This document shows, piece by piece, positions 17,011-24,839 of a stretch of 64,000 bases of DNA. Under the pieces are notes generated by a model. That model saw only the letters and a program-made list of their open reading frames with translations, made no database searches and had not been told where the DNA came from. Source of the DNA: Pseudomonas sp. HAR-UPW-AIA-41 (GTDB lineage Bacteria; Pseudomonadota; Gammaproteobacteria; Pseudomonadales; Pseudomonadaceae); the NCBI RefSeq assembly GCF_002304225.1, contig NZ_NSLB01000001.1:434001-498000 (forward strand), written 5' to 3'. Position numbers and translations under genes: made by a program. Numbering within the stretch: the first letter of the stretch is position 1; each line of letters opens with the position of its first letter.

Positions 17011-19668
17011 ATGCGCAACGATCAACCGAAAGTCATTTTCCTCAAGGACTATCAGGCCCCCGACTACCTGATCGACGAGACTCACCTGACCTTCGAGCTG
17101 TTCGAGGACCAGGCCCTGGTTCACGCGCAGCTGATCCTGCGCCGCAATCCGGCGCGTGGCACTGATCTGCCGCCGCTGGTGCTCGATGGCCAGCAGCTCG
17201 AACTGCTCTCGCTGAAACTCGATGATCGCGAGCTGGCGGCTGGCGACTACCAGCTGGATGACAGTCACCTGACCCTGCAGCCGACGCAGGCCAGCTTCGT
17301 CATCGACAGCACGGTGCGTATCCATCCGGAGGCCAATACCGCGCTGGAAGGCCTGTACAAGTCCGGCAAGATGTTCTGCACCCAGTGCGAGGCCGAGGGT
17401 TTCCGCAAGATCACCTATTACCTCGACCGCCCGGACGTGATGAGCAAGTTCACCACCACGCTCAGCGCCGATAAGCAGCGCTACCCGGTGCTGCTGTCGA
17501 ACGGCAACCCGATTGCCAGTGGTGAAGAAGAAGGCGGCCGGCACTGGGCAACCTGGCAGGACCCGTTCATGAAGCCGGCCTATCTGTTTGCCCTAGTAGC
17601 TGGTGACCTCTGGTGCCTGGAAGACAGCTTCACCACCATGAGCCAGCGCGAGGTGGCGCTGCGCATCTACGTGGAGCCGGAAAATATCGGCAAGCTGCAG
17701 CACGCCATGGACAGCCTGAAGAAGTCCATGAAGTGGGACGAGGAGGTCTACGGCCGTGAATACGATCTGGATATCTTCATGATCGTGGCGGTCAACGACT
17801 TCAACATGGGCGCCATGGAGAACAAGGGCCTTAATATCTTCAACTCCAGCTGCGTGCTGGCGCACCCGGAAACCGCCACCGATGCCGCCCACCAGCGGGT
17901 CGAAGCGGTGGTGGCCCACGAATACTTCCACAACTGGTCGGGTAACCGGGTGACCTGCCGTGACTGGTTCCAGCTGTCGCTCAAGGAAGGCTTTACCGTG
18001 TTCCGCGATGCCGAGTTCTCGGCTGACATGAATTCGCGCACGGTCAAGCGCATCGAGGATGTGGCCTTCCTGCGTACCAACCAGTTCGCCGAGGATGCCG
18101 GTCCCATGGCTCACGCGGTGCGCCCGGAGTCCTTTATCGAGATTTCCAACTTCTACACCCTGACCGTTTACGAGAAAGGTTCGGAAGTGGTGCGCATGCT
18201 GCGAACCCTGCTGGGGGCCAAGGGCTTCCGTCAGGGCAGCGACCTGTACTTCGACCGTCATGACGGCCAGGCCGTGACCTGTGATGATTTCATCAAGGCC
18301 ATGGAAGATGCCAACGGCGTCGATCTGACCCAGTTCAAGCGCTGGTACAGTCAGGCCGGTACGCCGCGCTTGGAGGTCAGCGAGAGCTATGACCCGGCGG
18401 CCAATACCTATCGCCTGGCGTTCCGCCAGAGCTGCCCGGCCACGCCGGGGCAGGGCAAGAAGGAGCCTTTTGTCATTCCGGTGGAGCTGGCGCTGCTCAA
18501 TGACCAGGGTCGTGAGCTGCCGCTGCAGCTGGTAGGGGAGGACGCGCCAGTGGGTATTGTGCGCGTCCTGCAGATCACCGAGAGCGAGCAGGCCTTCACC
18601 TTCCTCAATCTGGCCGACAAGCCGCTGCCATCCCTGCTGCGGGGCTTCTCGGCGCCGGTCAAGCTGCACTTTCCCTATAGCCGCGATCAGCTGATGTTCC
18701 TCATGCAGCACGATTCGGACGGTTTCAACCGCTGGGAGGCTGGTCAGCAGCTGGCGGTGCAGGTGTTGCAGGATCTGGTTGGCCAGCATCAACGTGGCGA
18801 GCCGCTGGTGCTGGATGTGCGCCTGGTTGAGGCGCTGCGCAGCGTGCTGGACAATGAGGCGCTGGACCCGGCCATGGTTGCCGAAATGCTGGCGCTGCCC
18901 AGCGAGGCCTACCTCACCGAGATCAGCGAGGTGGCGGATGTCGAGGCCATTCATGCGGCGCGTGAGTTTGCCCGTCTGCAGCTAGCCATGGCGCTCAAGC
19001 CCCAATTGCTGCAGCGCTACCAGCAGGCCCGCGCGGCTTCGCGCGCCGAGCCCTATGCGGCCACGGCCGGGCAGATTGCCCGCCGGGGCCTGCAGAATAT
19101 TGCCCTGTCCTACCTGATGATCCTGGGCGATGCCGAGGTGCTGGCGGCGTGCGAAGAGCAGTTTGCTGCCGCCGACAATATGACCGAGCGCCTGCATGCC
19201 ATGGCGGTGCTGGTCAATTCATCCCATGAAGCCGAGAAGTCGCGCGCATTGGCGCAGTTCGCCGAGCAGTTCAAGGATGATCCGCTGGTGATGGATCAGT
19301 GGTTCAGTGTGCAGGCTGGTTGCAGCCTGCCGGGTGGTCTTGAGCGAGTGCAGGCGCTGATGGCGCATCCGGCTTTCAGCCTGAAGAACCCGAACAAGGT
19401 GCGCTCGCTGATCGGCGCCTTCGCCAATCAGAATGCGGTGAACTTCCACCGGGCTGATGGCGCCGGTTACCGCTTCCTGGCCGACCAGGTGATCATCCTC
19501 AATGCCCTCAATCCGCAGATCGCCTCGCGCCTGCTGACGCCGCTCACCCGCTGGCGCAAGTATGCCCCGGCACGGCAGGCGCAGATGCGCGAACAGCTGC
19601 AGCGCATCATGGCCGAGCCGGCGCTATCGCCGGATGTTTATGAGGTTGTGAGCAAGAGTCTGGCTTAA
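17011..19668 (+). CDS. pepN: Aminopeptidase N
   Basis: An 885-residue M1 family zinc metallopeptidase that removes N-terminal residues from peptides in the cytoplasm. The exopeptidase signature GAMEN is at residues 267-271, the zinc site HEYFH at 303-307, and the second zinc glutamate lies in LKEGFTVF about 20 residues on. The C-terminal helical domain (about 550-885) is complete and ends KSLA. Length matches E. coli PepN (870). The ATG at 17011 follows AAGGGCC. A hairpin follows the stop, ending this transcription unit. Confidence 0.96.
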   Translation: MRNDQPKVIFLKDYQAPDYLIDETHLTFELFEDQALVHAQLILRRNPARGTDLPPLVLDGQQLELLSLKLDDRELAAGDYQLDDSHLTLQPTQASFVIDSTVRIHPEANTALEGLYKSGKMFCTQCEAEGFRKITYYLDRPDVMSKFTTTLSADKQRYPVLLSNGNPIASGEEEGGRHWATWQDPFMKPAYLFALVAGDLWCLEDSFTTMSQREVALRIYVEPENIGKLQHAMDSLKKSMKWDEEVYGREYDLDIFMIVAVNDFNMGAMENKGLNIFNSSCVLAHPETATDAAHQRVEAVVAHEYFHNWSGNRVTCRDWFQLSLKEGFTVFRDAEFSADMNSRTVKRIEDVAFLRTNQFAEDAGPMAHAVRPESFIEISNFYTLTVYEKGSEVVRMLRTLLGAKGFRQGSDLYFDRHDGQAVTCDDFIKAMEDANGVDLTQFKRWYSQAGTPRLEVSESYDPAANTYRLAFRQSCPATPGQGKKEPFVIPVELALLNDQGRELPLQLVGEDAPVGIVRVLQITESEQAFTFLNLADKPLPSLLRGFSAPVKLHFPYSRDQLMFLMQHDSDGFNRWEAGQQLAVQVLQDLVGQHQRGEPLVLDVRLVEALRSVLDNEALDPAMVAEMLALPSEAYLTEISEVADVEAIHAAREFARLQLAMALKPQLLQRYQQARAASRAEPYAATAGQIARRGLQNIALSYLMILGDAEVLAACEEQFAAADNMTERLHAMAVLVNSSHEAEKSRALAQFAEQFKDDPLVMDQWFSVQAGCSLPGGLERVQALMAHPAFSLKNPNKVRSLIGAFANQNAVNFHRADGAGYRFLADQVIILNALNPQIASRLLTPLTRWRKYAPARQAQMREQLQRIMAEPALSPDVYEVVSKSLA

Positions 19669-19699
19669 GGCTTGTTACCGAATATTTTCTGTAACGCTC

Positions 19700-19722
19700 C
19701 GTGTAACTTTTTTACACGTTTT
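19700..19722 (+). terminator. Likely terminator of pepN
   Basis: A 7-bp stem (CGTGTAA, 19700-19706, with 19712-19718) with a five-base loop, followed by TTTT. The stem is AT-containing and therefore weaker than others in the window. Confidence 0.6.
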
Positions 19723-19781
19723 GGTTGGGTTGGATGGTGCTCAATGCTTGGGCCGTGCCGGCGAGGTTGTGGCGATCTGTA

Positions 19782-19812
19782 GCAATTGGCGCCAAAGGGG
19801 GTGGCCAATTGC
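19782..19812. repeat. Inverted repeat, possible operator
   Basis: GCAATTGGC (19782-19790) and GCCAATTGC (19804-19812) are a perfect 9-bp inverted repeat separated by 13 bases, so centres lie about 22 bases apart, two helical turns. It sits about 240 bases before the DUF1302 start. It could be a regulator binding site; there is no T run, so it is not a terminator. Confidence 0.45.
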
Positions 19813-20053
19813 GCCGTTAGCGGGGGTGTTGTTCGGAATTATCCGAGTGAATCGTTGGTCATTTTTTGAATATGAGTAAATCGAGCGTGTGGGGCTTTGT
19901 GCTCTGTTTTTTGGCTTGATCTTTGCGTTCAAAAAACGGTTTTGTGCTGATGCTGCGGTTTGCGGGCGTCGCGTTGGCTAGAAGGGTCGTGGTTAGCGAC
20001 TTATAAGTGCCCTGTCTGCGGGGCTATAACGATCTGTCCTGGAGTAAATGTCG

Positions 20054-22105
20054 ATGGAAATCAAATGCCGTAAGCCAATGCTCGGCTTGGCGCCGATCAA
20101 GGCCGGTTTTGCCCTTGCGGGCGTGTTGCCGCTGCTGGTCGCAGCACATGCCAATGCAGTTGAATTCAGCTTCGCCGAGGGCGAAGTCAATGGATCCATC
20201 GATACCACCGTGTCCTACGGCCAGTTGTGGCGCGTGCAGGGGCAGGACAAGACCAATAACGATATCAACGGTAACGACGGCAACCGCAACTTCGATACCG
20301 GCTTGGTTTCCGAAGTGTACAAGGTGACTTCCGATCTGGAAGTGACCTATCAGAATTACGGCGCCTTTGTGCGCGGCACCGCTTTCTATGACACCCAGAT
20401 CATGGATAAGCGCAACGATTACTACGATGCCAATACCCCGGTTCAGCCGTCGCAGAACTACCCGAACGACGACAGCTTTACCTATGAGACCCGCCACAAG
20501 GCCGGTCGTAATGCTGAAATCCTCGATGCCTATGTCTACGGCAACTGGGATGTGGCCGATATGCCGGTTGGCGCCCGTCTGGGTCGTCAGGTATTCAACT
20601 GGGGTGAGGGTATTTTCTACCGTGGCGGTGTGAACACCACCAACCCGGTGGATGCTGCCAAGTTCCGCCTGCCGGGTTCGGAGCTGAAGGAAGTGCTGGT
20701 GCCGGTGGAGGCGCTGAGCTTCAACCTGGGTCTGACCGACAACCTGTCGATGGAAACATTCTACCAGTTCAACTGGAAAGAAACGGCCATTGATCCGGTA
20801 GGTACCTACTTCTCTGAAACTGATCTGTTTGCTGATGGTGGTAATACTGCTTACAACCAGAGCGGTTCGCTTGCGGGCCTGCTCTCGCCTGGAGCCGCGT
20901 TCTTTAGTGGAGTTCCGAATCCGGGTGTGAACAATACTTCGCTGTATAACATGCTTGCGTATGGTGGGTTCTCAGGGATTACTGGCGCGGTTGCTCCAGG
21001 GACTGGGGGGCTTCAGGGTAGTCAGTTTGCCAATGGCAATGCCTTCAATGTCGCTGATATTGGCACCGATATAAATGCCAAGAACGATGGGCAGTTCGGC
21101 GTCTCCTTCAAGTATGTGATGGAGGAATTGAATTCGACCGAGTTTGGAGCCTACTTCGTCAATTACCACTCGAAGGAGCCCTACATCAATGCTGACATCA
21201 ATACTGCATATGATGGTATTACCGGTCTCGAATATAACGCTCTTGTAACTAATGGCAACGTTGTCGCGGCGGCGGGTGGTGGTGGCTTGGCTGCTCAGCA
21301 GCGTGTTGCTGCCGGCTTGCTGGCTGTCGATGTTGCCAATCAGGTGGGTGCTCGCCGTGAGTATGTGGAAGATATCCGTACGTATGGCCTGAGCTTCAAT
21401 ACCACCCTGGATGAAACCTCGGTCTTTGGTGAGTTGGCTTACCGCCCGAATCTGCCGATTGGTATCGCAACGACTAACGATCTGCTGGGTCAGTTGCTGG
21501 GGCAGGCAACTCAGGTCGCGCTGGGGCAGAATGTCAGCGTAGGCGGTCAGTCTGTTGGTCTGAATGGCAATCGCACACTCTCCAACTATGAGCGTGTCGA
21601 AGCCTTCAATACCTCCATTGGGGCGATTCAGAACTTCGGAACGGCGCTGAGCTTTGACTCGCTGTTTGGCGTAGCTGAGCTGGCTTCCGAGCACGTGCGT
21701 GGCAGTGATCTGCAGTACATGGGGCTGAATGCCAGTACTGGCCGTGTTGAGAATTTGTACTACGCCGGTCGTGCGAACGGCTCCTATGCTTCGGGTTACG
21801 ATCGCGATGACCAGATCAACAAGAATGCCTACGGCTATACCCTGTTGCTGCAAGGTACCTGGAACGACGTCTACGCTGGGGTAAACTTTTCGCCTTTTGT
21901 GGTCTACAAGGATGACTTCGAGGGTAACTCGCACCAGACTGGCAACTTCATCGAAGGTCGCAAGGCTTATACTCTGGGTCTGCGCGCCAGTTACATGAAT
22001 GCGCTGGAAGCCGAGCTGCAGTACACCGAGTTTTACGGTGCCGGTCAGAACAACAACACGCGCGACCGCGACAACGTCGGTCTGAACGTCAAATACTCCT
22101 TCTAA
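20054..22105 (+). CDS. DUF1302 family outer-membrane beta-barrel protein
   Basis: About 683 residues. A signal peptide (roughly residues 1-36, ending AAHANA) is followed by a Gly-, Asn- and aromatic-rich sequence of alternating hydrophobicity typical of a large barrel. It ends NVKYSF, the terminal Phe that is the outer-membrane assembly signal. The segments WRVQGQD, GARLGRQVFNWGEG and VNTTNPVD are the kind conserved in DUF1302. The ATG at 20054 was preferred over 20048 because GGAG at 20041-20044 gives nine bases of spacing against three. The segment 20820-21350 has lower GC and freer codon use and probably encodes surface loops. It is the first gene of the module with DUF1329, YCF48 and RND genes. 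Confidence 0.9.
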   Translation: MEIKCRKPMLGLAPIKAGFALAGVLPLLVAAHANAVEFSFAEGEVNGSIDTTVSYGQLWRVQGQDKTNNDINGNDGNRNFDTGLVSEVYKVTSDLEVTYQNYGAFVRGTAFYDTQIMDKRNDYYDANTPVQPSQNYPNDDSFTYETRHKAGRNAEILDAYVYGNWDVADMPVGARLGRQVFNWGEGIFYRGGVNTTNPVDAAKFRLPGSELKEVLVPVEALSFNLGLTDNLSMETFYQFNWKETAIDPVGTYFSETDLFADGGNTAYNQSGSLAGLLSPGAAFFSGVPNPGVNNTSLYNMLAYGGFSGITGAVAPGTGGLQGSQFANGNAFNVADIGTDINAKNDGQFGVSFKYVMEELNSTEFGAYFVNYHSKEPYINADINTAYDGITGLEYNALVTNGNVVAAAGGGGLAAQQRVAAGLLAVDVANQVGARREYVEDIRTYGLSFNTTLDETSVFGELAYRPNLPIGIATTNDLLGQLLGQATQVALGQNVSVGGQSVGLNGNRTLSNYERVEAFNTSIGAIQNFGTALSFDSLFGVAELASEHVRGSDLQYMGLNASTGRVENLYYAGRANGSYASGYDRDDQINKNAYGYTLLLQGTWNDVYAGVNFSPFVVYKDDFEGNSHQTGNFIEGRKAYTLGLRASYMNALEAELQYTEFYGAGQNNNTRDRDNVGLNVKYSF

Positions 22106-22168
22106 TAACTATTAAAAATGCACCGGGTACGTCTGTGCCCGGCTGCTGATTCACCACGGAGAACCACA

Positions 22169-23539
22169 ATGCTGAAAAAGCACACGCTGATTGGCGCGGC
22201 TGTTGCCTTTGCGCTTTCTGCTGGTAGCGCCCTGGCGGCTGTTTCCTCGGAAGAGGCTGCCAAACTGGGTAAATCCCTGACTCCCTTCGGCGCCGAAAAA
22301 GCGGCCAACGCGGCTGGCACCATTCCTGAGTGGACCGGTGGCATCACCAAGGCTCCGGCTGGTTACAGCAAGCCGGGTCAGCACCATGTTGATCCGTTTG
22401 CCGGTGACAAGCCGCTGTTCACCATTACCAAGGCCAATCTGGATCAGTACAAGGCCAACCTGACCCCAGGTCAGATCGCCCTGTTCAATGCCTATCCGAA
22501 CAGCTTCCAGATGCCTGTTTACCAGAGCCGTCGCTCTGGTTCCGCGCCGCAGTGGGTGTACGACAACACCATCAAGAATGCCACCAGCGCCAAGCTGATG
22601 GATGGCGGTAACGGATTCTCTGATGCCTACGGCGGTATTCCATTCCCGATTCCGCAGAATGGTGTTGAGGCTCTGTGGAACCACATCGCCCGCTACCGTG
22701 GTTCCTACATCGTGCGCCGTGCTTCGGAAGTGGCCGTGCAGCGTAACGGTGCTTACACCCTGGTGACCTCGCAGCAGGAAGCCATGTTCAAGTACTACGA
22801 TCCGAAAGGCTCGTACGCTGACCTGAACAACATCATGTTCTACTACCTGTCCTTCACCAAGAGCCCGGCGCGTCTGGCTGGTGGTGCCGTACTGGTACAT
22901 GAGACTCTGGATCAGGTGAAAGACCCGCGTCAGGCCTGGGGCTATAACGCTGGTCAGCGTCGCGTGCGTCGTGCGCCGAACCTGGCCTATGACACCCCGA
23001 TTGCTGCTGCTGACGGTCTGCGTACTGCCGACGACACCGATATGTACAATGGTGCGCCGGATCGCTACAACTGGAAGCTGGTCGGCAAGAAAGAAGTCTA
23101 TATCCCGTACAACAACTACAAGGTCACCAGCCCTGACGTTAAGTACGAGGATCTGCTGAAAGTTGGCCACCTGAACCCGCAGTTTACTCGCAACGAGCTG
23201 CACCGCGTGTGGGTTGTTGAAGGCACTCTGAAGTCCGGTGCCCGTCACATCTACTCCAAGCGTACCCTGTTCCTCGACGAGGACAGCTGGCAGGCTGCGG
23301 TTGTCGATCAGTACGACGGTCGTGGTGAGCTGTGGCGTGTGTCTGTGGCTTATCTGAAGAACTACTACGAGCTGCCGACCACCTGGTCTGCGCTGGATGT
23401 GTTCCACGATCTGCAAGCGCGTCGTTACCACGTGCAGAACCTGGATAACGAAGAGCCTGCAACCATCGATTTCAGCCAGGCGATTCCGGATGACGGTTAC
23501 TTCAAGCCGTCTGCCCTGCGTCGTCGCGGTACCCGCTGA
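22169..23539 (+). CDS. DUF1329 family periplasmic protein
   Basis: A 456-residue secreted protein with a clear signal peptide (residues 1-24, AGSALA-AV). The mature N-terminus SSEEAAKLGKSLTPFGAEKA and the following PEWTGG are the start of DUF1329. The C-terminus contains many Trp and Tyr residues. DUF1329 proteins are thought to have a LolB-like lipid-binding fold, which suits a carrier between membranes; this is from general knowledge, not from the sequence. The ATG at 22169 follows ACGGAGAA. It lies 63 bases after the DUF1302 stop and is followed by a strong terminator, so it may be expressed more than the two genes behind it. Confidence 0.9.
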   Translation: MLKKHTLIGAAVAFALSAGSALAAVSSEEAAKLGKSLTPFGAEKAANAAGTIPEWTGGITKAPAGYSKPGQHHVDPFAGDKPLFTITKANLDQYKANLTPGQIALFNAYPNSFQMPVYQSRRSGSAPQWVYDNTIKNATSAKLMDGGNGFSDAYGGIPFPIPQNGVEALWNHIARYRGSYIVRRASEVAVQRNGAYTLVTSQQEAMFKYYDPKGSYADLNNIMFYYLSFTKSPARLAGGAVLVHETLDQVKDPRQAWGYNAGQRRVRRAPNLAYDTPIAAADGLRTADDTDMYNGAPDRYNWKLVGKKEVYIPYNNYKVTSPDVKYEDLLKVGHLNPQFTRNELHRVWVVEGTLKSGARHIYSKRTLFLDEDSWQAAVVDQYDGRGELWRVSVAYLKNYYELPTTWSALDVFHDLQARRYHVQNLDNEEPATIDFSQAIPDDGYFKPSALRRRGTR

Positions 23540-23555
23540 TTCGTCTGTGTTGAAC

Positions 23556-23585
23556 AAAAAGGCCGCTACTTGTAGCGGCCTTTTT
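23556..23585 (+). terminator. Terminator after the DUF1329 gene
   Basis: A 9-bp stem GGCCGCTAC (23561-23569) with 23572-23580, flanked by A5 and T5, starts 17 bases after the stop. Because the YCF48 and RND genes continue in the same direction, it probably sets a step-down in expression or separates two units. Confidence 0.88.
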
Positions 23586-23726
23586 GTTATGGTCGTCAAG
23601 TCATGGCTTACAAAACATAACGACACGCCGATTGTCAGGGCTTTTCAAAGCTGGATAGCATAGGTGTTCTGTTGGGGAGCCCTGTATCCCTGCTACACCA
23701 CCTATAACAATAAGGGGGAAAGGTGT

Positions 23727-24806
23727 ATGTGTGAGCCCGTCATGCGGCGCACTACGTTTGATGCGCGTGCGCGCCAGGGAATGTCGGCCTTGAGTCTGCG
23801 TTCGCCACTGGCCAAAGCGCTTTCGCTGTTTGGCGCATTGTCACTGCTGACTGCTGCCGCTCTGCCGGTTCAGGCCGAAACTGCGCCTGCCAGCGTCTAT
23901 TCGGTTATCTCGCCAAAAGCTCAGCACAGCCTGCTGATGGATGTTGCGCTGGCCGGCAATCGTCTGGTGGCGGTGGGTGACCGCGGCCATGTCCTTTTCT
24001 CCGATGACAACGGCGTCAGCTGGACTCAGGCCAAGGTGCCTTCGCGTCAGATGCTGACGGCGGTGTTTTTTGTCAGCCCGCAGAAGGGCTGGGCGGTCGG
24101 TCACGATGCGCAGATTCTGCACACCACCGATGCCGGTGCCACCTGGACTTTGCAGTTCGAAGATCTCGAACGTGAAGCGCCACTGCTGGATATCTGGTTC
24201 CAGAACGAGCAGCACGGTTTGGCCGTGGGTGCCTACGGTGCGCTCCTAGAAACCACCGACGGTGGCCAGAACTGGGAAGATGTCAGCGACCGTCTGGATA
24301 ACGAGGATGGCTATCACCTCAACAGCATCGCCGCCATCACCGACTCCGGTCTGTTCGTGGTGGGCGAGCAGGGCAGCATGTTCCGCTCTGCTGACTGGGG
24401 CACAACCTGGGAAACCGTCAAAGGACCCTACGAGGGCTCGTTGTTTGGCGTGAGCGGTAACGGTGCCTCGGCCGGCGTGCTGGTCTATGGCCTGCGCGGT
24501 CACCTGTTCCGTTCCACCGATTTCGGTGGCAACTGGCAGCAGGTCGAGCTGAGTGCGGCCAATGGTCCGCTGGAGTTCGGTCTGTCAGGTGCCAGCCTGT
24601 TGTCCGATGGTTCGCTGGTCATCGTCGGTCACGGCGGCAGCGTGCTCAAGAGCACTGACGCCGGGCGTACCTTCAGCGTGCTCAATCGCAGCGATCGTCT
24701 GTCTCTTTCTTCGGTTAGCGCCGCAGCTGACGGCAATTTGATCCTGGTCGGGCAGGGCGGTGCGCATGTCGCTTCGCCGACGGGCGCCAGCCTGGACCAA
24801 CAATAA
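23727..24806 (+). CDS. YCF48/HCF136-like beta-propeller, exported
   Basis: About 359 residues. A long basic N-terminus and a hydrophobic stretch end in PVQAET, so it is exported to the periplasm. The mature part is built of repeated blades with the recurring patterns VAVGDRGHVLFSDDNGVSW, WAVGHDAQILHTTDAGATW, LAVGAYGALLETTDGGQNW and LVIVGHGGSVLKSTDAG, which are those of the YCF48/BNR propellers. Function in bacteria is unknown, although such propellers repeatedly accompany RND transporters. The ATG at 23727 has a strong AGGGGGA eight bases upstream. The RND gene begins 33 bases after its stop. Confidence 0.88.
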   Translation: MCEPVMRRTTFDARARQGMSALSLRSPLAKALSLFGALSLLTAAALPVQAETAPASVYSVISPKAQHSLLMDVALAGNRLVAVGDRGHVLFSDDNGVSWTQAKVPSRQMLTAVFFVSPQKGWAVGHDAQILHTTDAGATWTLQFEDLEREAPLLDIWFQNEQHGLAVGAYGALLETTDGGQNWEDVSDRLDNEDGYHLNSIAAITDSGLFVVGEQGSMFRSADWGTTWETVKGPYEGSLFGVSGNGASAGVLVYGLRGHLFRSTDFGGNWQQVELSAANGPLEFGLSGASLLSDGSLVIVGHGGSVLKSTDAGRTFSVLNRSDRLSLSSVSAAADGNLILVGQGGAHVASPTGASLDQQ

Positions 24807-24839
24807 CAAGCCGGGGCTTTTTACAAGGATAAGACTGCG

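Larger units (their letters stand above)
19669..20053. other. 385-base intergenic region upstream of the DUF1302 operon
   Basis: There is no credible gene; a 63-codon minus-strand frame at 19741-19932 has no ribosome site and no recognisable product. The AT content is clearly higher than in the flanking genes. It contains the pepN terminator, a 9-bp inverted repeat at 19782-19812, an 8-base palindrome CTTATAAG at 20000-20007, and a -10-like TATAAC at 20025-20030, without a good -35 at the right distance. The length and features suggest a regulated promoter. Confidence 0.6.

Noticed and set aside
19741..19932. 63-codon minus-strand ORF in the region before the DUF1302 gene
   Set aside because: No ribosome site, atypical composition for this genome and no recognisable product; it overlaps the inverted repeat.
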